Source: Sinorhizobium numidicum (GTDB taxonomy: Bacteria; Pseudomonadota; Alphaproteobacteria; Rhizobiales; Rhizobiaceae). Taken from it: DNA of 64,000 bases. This document shows, piece by piece, positions 1 through 8,887 of the stretch. The DNA lies in NCBI RefSeq assembly GCF_029892045.1, contig NZ_CP120367.1, positions 1,612,001 to 1,676,000 on the forward strand, written 5' to 3'. Made by a program: the position numbers and the translations under genes. The notes below the pieces were generated by a model that did no database searches, was not told the DNA's origin, and saw only the letters and a list, made by a program, of their open reading frames with translations. Position 1 is the stretch's first letter. The number at the start of each line of letters is the position of its first letter.

Positions 1-106
1 CTAGGCTCTCACCGGTGCCCAGGTCCAGATCGATGTTTCTCAGGACGGTTAGGGGCCCTTCTGCTGTTTCGTAGTATTTGCTTACCGACCTTAGCGACAG
101 AACCAT
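1..106 (-). CDS. ABC transporter ATP-binding protein, N-terminal fragment (runs off window)
   Basis: Only the first 35 codons lie in the window; the gene continues beyond base 1. The protein starts MVLSLRSVSKYY and continues through TVLRNIDLDLGTGESL. This is the first beta-strand region before the Walker A motif of an ABC ATPase. The spacing and the TAEGPLTVLRNIDLDL stretch resemble the LolD/MacB/YbbA class, which serves lipoprotein or macrolide-type exporters, but the Walker motifs are outside the window, so the subfamily is an inference. A GAGG sequence sits a few bases upstream of the ATG at 106-104 and acts as ribosome-binding site. Confidence 0.7.
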   Translation of the reverse strand, partial: MVLSLRSVSKYYETAEGPLTVLRNIDLDLGTGESL

Positions 107-645
107 CGATCCTCACTTCATTTAGGCATGCGACGAGCCCAAATCCAGCGCCCGTCAGCCGGATAGAATGTTGATGAAAAATCGTATTTGCGGCCAGCTT
201 AAAACACGCGACGATGATCACACAGCTACCGACGACTGTCTTCGTCCGGGACGTATCGTTCGAAACGAGCACCGTACGCCGTGCTGGTGAACGCTGGCCG
301 GCGGCCGCCGCACCTCGATGCGCCCAATCCGGTAGCACGCGTCCGTCGTCCGCACGAAGCTCGATGGAGGCAATCGGCTCACTGTTCTGGCGATCGCAGA
401 GAGCATTGCGGGGCTCGCTCTGGTGCCGATGCGCTCGTTCTTTTGCGGACTCTCGAATACGACGTCGGCTCAGCCTAGAAAGTTAGGTAATGAGGACGAA
501 TTAATCAAATTGGCGGATGCCCCTAACCCTATGTGAAGCGCACCGCTACGAACTAGCCGTGCTACACTGAGCGGTATGCTTGATGATCATCAGCGCTGCG
601 CGCGCATGACTTTCGTGCCAGTCGCGGCTGGCCGGAGGATCAGTC
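107..645. other. Long intergenic region, possible degenerate coding remnant
   Basis: This stretch of 539 bases separates the divergent ABC ATPase fragment and the coiled-coil gene. Several short overlapping reading frames run through 210-490, none with a ribosome-binding site or recognisable domain. One plus-strand frame near 355-480 contains IAESIAGLALVPM, which faintly recalls the effector-domain end of LysR-type regulators, but a stop lies just upstream and nothing else supports it. The promoters of both flanking genes should lie here. Confidence 0.3.
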
Positions 646-2478
646 ATGGATCGTAAGTCCGGGCCGACGTGCAACAGCCCTGCATTCCCCTGTAGGGACG
701 GCCGAACCACGGCAGTTCCGTGGCATCTCACTCGGCAGGGGTCAGCTAGTGCGACCCTCTGCTCCATTCCATTCTGCCTCGTCATGCTGCTTGCATCTCC
801 CGCAATAAGTCAGTCGGCAACGGACGACAGACTTGCCCCGCAAGACGCCGTCGAAATACGCATTTCGGGATGGTACGCCTTGTTTGGCGGCGTAGCCGAG
901 GCGGCGCTGCTTCACGACGTTTTTACGATCGGGACAGCTGGGACGCTCGAAATTCCCGAATTCGGGCGCCTGCCAGCGGCAGGTCTACGTGCGGGGGAAC
1001 CGGCGAAGTTGATAGCCGACCGCTTGCAAGCCAGAAGCGGCAGCCAGGAACGTCCGGTCACGACTGTCCAACGAGGAACGCCGGCGCCAGAAGAGCAGTC
1101 ATTGGGCAAGCGTGTCGAGGGGCGCCCGCCAGCGGAGCAACCGCGCATGGTAGAACTTTCGGCGACGGAGCTCTCGCAAGCTCTGGAACGAGAACGGTCC
1201 AGGGTGGAAGCTTTGCTTCGTGACCTGACGGCCGCTCGGATGGAGCTCGAAGCAGCTCGTCGAGAAGTGGGTGCGGCGCGTCAGGCCGCTCAAAACGATG
1301 TTTTGCGGTACAAACAGGGCCTCGCGGCGGAGCATCAACTGAGCGCCACCTTAACGCAGGAACTCAGTGCTGCGTGGGCCGATCTCAAAGCCATGAGCGT
1401 TCAACTCGAGCAGGCAGCGAGTGCGGCGGTGCAAGCGAGGGAGGCTGCGGAAGCCGCGGTCAACGAGGCTGATGAGATGGCCGCGCGCGAACGCGCCAAG
1501 AGCGCCGCACTGGAGCAAAAACTCCTCGCGGCGCGCAAGGACGTCGACGCAACCAAGAGCGATGCGCAAATCCTCGGTGGTGAGCGTGAGGAAATTCTGC
1601 GCCGGGATCTGGCGGCGGCCAGGAGGGAGCTTGATGCGATGCGGCGCGCCGCCGACGACGCTGGCGCGCAGGCGCGAAGAGTTGCCGATACGACGGCTGA
1701 ACAAGAACGAGCCCTGGAAAAGCAGCGCCAAAGAGCCGAAGGACTTGCTCGCGATCTGACGTTGGTTCTGCGCGAGATGGAAGATTTGAAGGCCAAAGCC
1801 GCTGGAGCAATGCGAGCAAAGGCGGCCGCGCTCAGAGAGCGACACGCTGCGGAGGTGTCGCTGGCCGATGCGAAACGAGCGCTTGATGAGGAGCGGCACA
1901 AGCTTGGAGCCTACGACCGCGATCTCGCCGTAGCCCGCCAATCGACCGCTGCCCTGGAGGCGCGCGCCAATCTGGCCGCGGCAGAGCAGGCTGCCGCGGT
2001 GCAGGCTCGAAAGGTTGCCGAGGCTGCGGCAATACGGGCTGGCGAAGCGCTCGCATTGGAGCTCGAGAAGGGAAGGTCGCTCGCGCGCGATCTCGACACT
2101 GCTCGCCGGGAACGCGACGCGGCAAAAGAGGAATTGACCCGGGTCTTAGCGGTGCAGCGCACGGCGTTGGAGAACGAGCGCGAGCGGGCCAATCGCCGCG
2201 ACCCTGCGGCGGCGCGTAAGAAAAATGAAAGCCTCAAAGCCCGAACTGAGCGCCGCATGGAGGATACCGAGCATGTACCGAAGGCGCGCGCCGTTAATCG
2301 CGCAAGTGAACGTTCAAAGGCCGCTGTACGGACAGGTGCCCGATCGGTCCGTGATTCGGGGTCGCGGGAGATTCGCAGGGTGAAGGTCCGCAAGCCAACG
2401 CCGGCCGTTCGATCGGTGACGATTGCGCTCCCCGACGCGCTGCTCCCCAAGCGGTCGCGGGCGCGTGGCCGTTGGTAA
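646..2478 (+). CDS. Exported coiled-coil protein with polysaccharide-export-like N-terminal domain
   Basis: A protein of 610 residues. The start is set by a strong GGAGG seven bases before the ATG. A hydrophobic stretch around residues 38-55 (CLVMLLASPAISQS) looks like a signal sequence with an unusually long N-terminal extension. Residues ~62-130 (LAPQDAVEIRISGW, then TIGTAGTLEIPEFGRLPAAGL) resemble the Poly_export domain of Wza/ExoF-type outer-membrane polysaccharide export proteins. Residues ~150-560 are a long Ala/Arg/Glu-rich heptad region predicted to be coiled coil, with recurring LARDL, AARREL and ALEKQR blocks. The tail is basic. Export or assembly of surface polysaccharide is plausible from the head domain only. 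The next gene, 58 bases downstream, is also secreted. Confidence 0.6.
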   Translation: MDRKSGPTCNSPAFPCRDGRTTAVPWHLTRQGSASATLCSIPFCLVMLLASPAISQSATDDRLAPQDAVEIRISGWYALFGGVAEAALLHDVFTIGTAGTLEIPEFGRLPAAGLRAGEPAKLIADRLQARSGSQERPVTTVQRGTPAPEEQSLGKRVEGRPPAEQPRMVELSATELSQALERERSRVEALLRDLTAARMELEAARREVGAARQAAQNDVLRYKQGLAAEHQLSATLTQELSAAWADLKAMSVQLEQAASAAVQAREAAEAAVNEADEMAARERAKSAALEQKLLAARKDVDATKSDAQILGGEREEILRRDLAAARRELDAMRRAADDAGAQARRVADTTAEQERALEKQRQRAEGLARDLTLVLREMEDLKAKAAGAMRAKAAALRERHAAEVSLADAKRALDEERHKLGAYDRDLAVARQSTAALEARANLAAAEQAAAVQARKVAEAAAIRAGEALALELEKGRSLARDLDTARRERDAAKEELTRVLAVQRTALENERERANRRDPAAARKKNESLKARTERRMEDTEHVPKARAVNRASERSKAAVRTGARSVRDSGSREIRRVKVRKPTPAVRSVTIALPDALLPKRSRARGRW

Positions 2479-2536
2479 GGAAGGTGTAAAGGGAACTTTT
2501 TCGAGGTTTGCTTTGTCCAAAGATGAGGGACGGAGG

Positions 2537-3454
2537 ATGCGCACGTATCTAGCTGCCACCACATTGTTGATCGCAGTTGCGATCGGGCCGGCCTCGGCTC
2601 TTGGCCTCAGCGTCGGTGCCAAAGTCGGCGGTATTGGGGTCGGTGCTAGTGTGGGGGCTGGCAAGAATGGCGCCTCGGCAGGGATTTCCGCGGGCGTCGG
2701 AGGAGTAAGCGGAGCAAAAACTGGAGCCTCCGTCGGCAGGAATGCGGGATCAAGCATTGGCGCCGGGGGCAAAGTCGGCGGTGTCGGGGTCGGTGCTCGT
2801 GTGGGGGCCGGCAAGAATGGCGTCTCGGCAGGGATTTCCGCCGGCGTCCGCGGCACAGGCGGAGCAAAAGCTCGAGCCTCGGTCGGCAGGAATGCGGGAT
2901 CAGGCGTTCGGGCCAGCGGCAACGTCCAGGGTGCGAGGGGCGGCAAATCGGCGGGCTCTCGTTTGGGAGGCATGTCGTCGAGGAGAGCGGGAGCGAACAC
3001 TAGTTCGGGCGGTGCTTTAGGAGGTTCGGCCGCAGGCTCCGGATCACTAGGAGGTGGCGGTGGTGCCAGCTCGATCGCCGGCATTGCTCCCGCAAAGGGC
3101 GCACGACCATCGGTCTTCCTGCCGCGTAACCTTTGGCCGTCAAAAGCCGGGCGCGCCGAAAGCGACAGTCGGGACTACCCCTCGCGCTTGCCGGCGCCAA
3201 CTGCAGCAATTCCGGGTACCCCACGCGCCGTGGTTCGCGTCTGCCGCCAAGCAATAGCGTCGGCTGCGTCGCCCCTTGGCGCCGTGCGTGTGCGCGCGGC
3301 AAGTGCCGGCCCTCTGCACCGGAATCGCCGCGGCGCGCTCACGGCGTCGCTTGCGGTGCGCATAGACTATGCAGGGCAGGGCGGCATCGAGATCCGTCAG
3401 GCGCGAATCAGGTGCCACCTCGACTCGTTAGGCAGGGTCATCGCGGTGGTTTAG
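2537..3454 (+). CDS. Secreted glycine/alanine-rich repeat protein of unknown function
   Basis: A protein of 305 residues from the ATG at 2537, chosen because GAGGGA lies six bases upstream and a clean signal peptide follows (MRTYLAATTLLIAVAIGPASA). The mature part is Gly/Ala/Ser-rich and carries two near-identical tandem copies of a 50-residue unit with KVGGxGVGAxVGAGKNG and SVGRNAGS as landmarks. A Gly-rich linker of single residues follows, ending in GGGGG. The C-terminal ~90 residues are less repetitive and end in RIRCHLDSLGRVIAVV. I do not recognise a domain family. Composition suggests a surface or matrix protein. The short gap to the upstream exported coiled-coil gene suggests co-transcription. 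The C-terminal frame is GC-rich and could be partly degenerate. Confidence 0.55.
   Translation: MRTYLAATTLLIAVAIGPASALGLSVGAKVGGIGVGASVGAGKNGASAGISAGVGGVSGAKTGASVGRNAGSSIGAGGKVGGVGVGARVGAGKNGVSAGISAGVRGTGGAKARASVGRNAGSGVRASGNVQGARGGKSAGSRLGGMSSRRAGANTSSGGALGGSAAGSGSLGGGGGASSIAGIAPAKGARPSVFLPRNLWPSKAGRAESDSRDYPSRLPAPTAAIPGTPRAVVRVCRQAIASAASPLGAVRVRAASAGPLHRNRRGALTASLAVRIDYAGQGGIEIRQARIRCHLDSLGRVIAVV
2612..2911 (+). repeat. Two tandem 150-bp repeats
   Basis: The ten-base block AAAGTCGGCG recurs at 2621 and 2771, an exact 150-base period. Most of the intervening sequence matches between copies, for example TCGGCAGGGATTTCCGC and GTCGGCAGGAATGCGGGATCA. The unit keeps the reading frame and encodes 50 residues of the secreted glycine-rich protein. 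Copy boundaries are approximate. Confidence 0.85.
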
Positions 3455-3828
3455 CCGGTCCATTCGTCCACATGACTGCCGTCCCAAGAACCCGTCCGCT
3501 GGCGAGAATGCCGAACGAGAGCAGCCGCCGCTTGGTTCCCCGGCTCCTTGAAACAGTCGTAGACAATTCCATATATGGGCCATCACCCGTATCGAGGATC
3601 GTTCTGCGCTGACATATGTCTGGCGACGCTCGCATTCTCCGGGTTGAAAGGGCGCTCCCCGAAAGGGTCGAGCGCCCTTCTGCTTTGCCTTCGGTGCGAA
3701 CACATGTCCGTCGATTACCTCAGGTTGGAACGGCCAGAAGCACGGCACTCCGCACACGGTCTCGACTTCTCCACCAGGCTGGGAAGATCGCCCGACACGG
3801 CCGCCGCAGCGATCAGCTGTGCCAAACG
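3455..3828. other. Intergenic region between converging genes
   Basis: The plus-strand repeat-protein gene and the minus-strand HxlR gene converge on this stretch. I see no supported coding sequence. Short frames here have no ribosome-binding site. A perfect ten-base-pair hairpin at 3648-3679 is the one clear element. Confidence 0.5.
3648..3679. terminator. Hairpin terminator candidate between converging genes
   Basis: AAGGGCGCTC at 3648-3657 pairs perfectly with GAGCGCCCTT at 3670-3679 across a 12-base loop. The following bases on the plus strand are CTGCTTTG, only weakly T-rich. The position between convergent genes fits a bidirectional terminator. Confidence 0.5.
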
Positions 3829-4530
3829 CTACGCAGAAGCCAGCTTCTTTTCCGCCGCAAAGGGGCTCAAGCCGAGCCAGGTCTGCATGCGGCTGGCGAT
3901 TTGACGATCGCCGGTGAGCACGAGCTTACCGTCGCTCATCGCCTTGCTGACAGTTGTCAGCCCCATCCAGATCGCCGTCATGGTGCGCAGGTCGGTGGTG
4001 ACGTAAAGGTCGACATCGAAGCCGGGATCGACCGGGCAGAGATCCACCTCAGCGCCGGGCTCGACGAGAAGCCACCACTGCCGGCGAGCGGCCGGCAGTT
4101 CGGGGTACAGGAAATGAATCACGCTGCGCCGCGGCGGCAACGGCGTGGGATCGAGATTGCGGCGCATGTCCCACATCAACAGCGATGGATCGAGATGTTG
4201 CAGCGAGACATCGGCCTCGAACCAGTGCTGGCCCCATATGCCGATTGCCTCGATCACCGGTTTTAACTCCCGTCCGGCGGGCGTTAGCTGATACTCCAAA
4301 ATTCCCGGTTCGGTCCGCGAAGCAACACGACGGACGATGCCGGCCTCCTCGAGATCACGTAGCCGCTTGACTAGGAGCGCCGGCGACATGCGCGGCACGC
4401 CGCGGCGCAGATCGTTGAAGCGGGTCGAGCCGGCCACCAGTTCGCGCAAGAGCACCACCGTCCAGCGCGTGCACAGCACTTCGGCAGCCATGGCTACCGG
4501 ACAGAACTGTCCATAGCTGGCTTGTGTCAT
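3829..4530 (-). CDS. HxlR-family winged-helix transcriptional regulator
   Basis: A protein of 233 residues. The N-terminal ~100 residues form an HxlR/MarR-like winged helix: PVAMAAEVLCTRWTVVLLREL, FNDLRRGVPRMSPALLVKRL and LEEAGIVRRV match the HTH and wing of the family. The C-terminal ~120 residues form an extra domain with VDLYVTTDLRTMTAIWMGL and LTGDRQIASRMQTWLGLS, resembling SCP2-like sterol-carrier folds found fused to HxlR in some proteobacteria. The ATG at 4530 is preferred because GAGGAGG lies six bases upstream. An in-frame GTG at 4554 would add eight residues but lacks such a site. It is divergent from the DUF1326 gene, which it may control. The ligand is unknown. Confidence 0.8.
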   Translation of the reverse strand: MTQASYGQFCPVAMAAEVLCTRWTVVLLRELVAGSTRFNDLRRGVPRMSPALLVKRLRDLEEAGIVRRVASRTEPGILEYQLTPAGRELKPVIEAIGIWGQHWFEADVSLQHLDPSLLMWDMRRNLDPTPLPPRRSVIHFLYPELPAARRQWWLLVEPGAEVDLCPVDPGFDVDLYVTTDLRTMTAIWMGLTTVSKAMSDGKLVLTGDRQIASRMQTWLGLSPFAAEKKLASA

Positions 4531-4702
4531 GATGAACCTCCTCTCTAGGTTCACCTTACTCTACGGCAGGTGGCAGCTCCCGGCCAGTTCAGTTTCTATA
4601 CCGGGACACTTCAATTCCTGAACTAGAGCCGGCCCTCTCCTTGGTGTCAGATCCCTGAGGGTTGCGCCAACATCGGCGCTCAAGGATAGGAGGATCACGG
4701 GA

Positions 4703-5371
4703 ATGGCGGACCAATGGGTATTCAAGAGCGAAACCTACGATAACTGCAATTGCGAGATCAATTGCGGCTGCCAGTTCAATCTGCCGAGCACCCACGGCTA
4801 TTGTCAGTCGGCCTTCATCGGCCACATCGTCGAAGGCCATTTCAACGAGACGCCGCTTACAGGATTGAACTGGGCGGCGCTGTACAAATGGCCTGGAGAA
4901 ATCAAAGACGGAAACGGCAAACGTCAGATCGTCATAGATGCACGAGCGGACGAAACACAGGGGAGCGCCCTGGAAACAATAATCTCAGGCAGGGCCTGCG
5001 AGCCATTGAGCAATTTGTTCTCTGTTTTCGCGTCGACCTGTTCCGAGTTTTGCGAGACTTTGTTCTTGCCGATCGAGCTGGTGGCCGACCTGGAAAGGCG
5101 CACCGCCAGGGTCGAAATACCAAGCATATTGAGAAGTAGGGCGAGCCCGAAGATCAACGAGTTCAATGGTGAACCGTTTCATATTGCGATTGCGCGTCCG
5201 AGCGGCAGTTTCGAGTTTACCTACGCGGAACTCGGACTAGGCAGCACATCGGTCACTGGCGATATGGAGATGGCGTTCGAAGGTACTTGGGCGCACTTTT
5301 GTATTCACCACTTCAATCAGGATGGCATGGTGCGCGAAAGATCAAGACTCACAGCGTGGCTTGGTCCATGA
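4703..5371 (+). CDS. DUF1326 domain-containing protein
   Basis: A protein of 222 residues matching the DUF1326 family across its length. The N-terminus has the cysteine-rich signature NCNCEINCGCQFN followed by HGYCQS, and a later pair TCSEFCETL. This suggests metal binding, although the family function is not established. A GGAGG ten bases upstream sets the start. It is divergent from the HxlR regulator with ~170 bases between, a typical regulator-target layout. A strong palindromic terminator follows at 5387-5417. Confidence 0.75.
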   Translation: MADQWVFKSETYDNCNCEINCGCQFNLPSTHGYCQSAFIGHIVEGHFNETPLTGLNWAALYKWPGEIKDGNGKRQIVIDARADETQGSALETIISGRACEPLSNLFSVFASTCSEFCETLFLPIELVADLERRTARVEIPSILRSRASPKINEFNGEPFHIAIARPSGSFEFTYAELGLGSTSVTGDMEMAFEGTWAHFCIHHFNQDGMVRERSRLTAWLGP

Positions 5372-5386
5372 GTCCGCATTCAGGAT

Positions 5387-5417
5387 GCTTGGACGTGGCT
5401 AAAAGCCACGTCCAAGC
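5387..5417. terminator. Bidirectional intrinsic terminator
   Basis: GCTTGGACGTGGCT and AGCCACGTCCAAGC are perfect 14-base arms separated by AAA. It lies 16 bases after the DUF1326 stop and 14 bases after the katG stop on the other strand, so it can serve both converging genes. AAGGTTTTG follows on the plus strand. Confidence 0.85.
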
Positions 5418-5430
5418 AAGGTTTTGCCGA

Positions 5431-7824
<2,394 letters not shown>

Positions 7825-8748
7825 ATGAAAAATCTCACACTGAAACAGCTTCGTTATTTCGAGGCTTTGGCACGACATGGTCGCTTCCGGCTCGCAGCTG
7901 ACGCCTGTGCGATCTCTCAACCAGCATTATCAATGCAAATCAAAGAACTCGAAGAAGAATTGGGCAACGACCTCTTTGAACGTAGCGCGCGTGAAGTGAA
8001 ACTGACCGTCTTCGGTCAGACGTTCGCGCTACGCGTCCGCGACATCCTTCGTGCTGTGGATGAACTGGGAGACGTGGCCCGTGCTTCCCGAAATCCGTTC
8101 CTGACGCGTCTGCGCATCGGTATCATTCCAACGATTGCGCCCTACCTGCTACCAGCCATCATAAACGATTTGAACAGAACGTTTGAGGGTATTCAAATAC
8201 AGGTGCGTGAGACGCAAACTGCAAAGTTGATTCAAGAACTAGCGGAGGGCGATTTAGATATGGCAATTGTTGCGTTGCCTGTATCGGAACCCTCTTTGAC
8301 CGAGCTCAAGTTATTTGAGGAGGAATTCGTGCTGGTCCGACGACGCGACGACGCGTGCGAGCCGGTACCCGAACGCGAGGCCCTTCGCGAAATGCGATTG
8401 CTTCTGCTCGAGGAAGGGCACTGTTTTCGCGATCAAGCTTTGTCGTTCTGCAGAATCGGTTCGAGGCGACCCCGGGAAGTCATGGAAGGTAGCTCTCTAT
8501 CCACGTTGGTCCAGATGGTAAGTGCCGGTATCGGTATAACGTTGATCCCGGAGATGGCGGTGGCCGTCGAAACGCGCTCAGCGCAGGTTTCGATCTCTCG
8601 ATTTCAGCCTCCCCAGCCCTCGCGTACAATAGGAATGATTTGGCGCAATTCGACGCCGTTGCTCAAACAACTCCTGCAGATTTCTGAGGTGGTTCGCCGG
8701 TCGGCCGACGCCATGCGCGAACATATGTCGTCCGTGGACAGGCCATAG
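7825..8748 (+). CDS. oxyR: LysR-family hydrogen peroxide sensor OxyR
   Basis: A 307-residue LysR-type regulator. The N-terminal HTH is clear (LKQLRYFEALARHGRF, then ADACAISQPALSMQIKELE). The effector domain carries the OxyR redox switch: Cys200 and Cys209 in LEEGHCFRDQALSFC, which align with the disulfide-forming pair of E. coli OxyR. VSAGIGITLIPEMA near the C-terminus is also family-typical. It is divergent from katG, its expected main target. The cysteine spacing separates it from ordinary LysR proteins and makes the assignment firm. Confidence 0.93.
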   Translation: MKNLTLKQLRYFEALARHGRFRLAADACAISQPALSMQIKELEEELGNDLFERSAREVKLTVFGQTFALRVRDILRAVDELGDVARASRNPFLTRLRIGIIPTIAPYLLPAIINDLNRTFEGIQIQVRETQTAKLIQELAEGDLDMAIVALPVSEPSLTELKLFEEEFVLVRRRDDACEPVPEREALREMRLLLLEEGHCFRDQALSFCRIGSRRPREVMEGSSLSTLVQMVSAGIGITLIPEMAVAVETRSAQVSISRFQPPQPSRTIGMIWRNSTPLLKQLLQISEVVRRSADAMREHMSSVDRP

Positions 8749-8887
8749 ACGGACGATGTCAACATAATTGGCTGCCGTGAGTTTTTCCTTCTGCCAAAGC
8801 TAGTCTCCTTCCACCTCCTACACGGTGCACGAAAGCTGCGCACTCGGCCGGAGGTTTACTCGGCCAGGAACCGTGGAGCTCCCGGTC

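Noticed and set aside
281..486. Short frames with IAESIAGLALVPM, recalling a LysR effector domain
   Set aside because: A stop lies just upstream, no HTH is found, and the match is too short to call a remnant.
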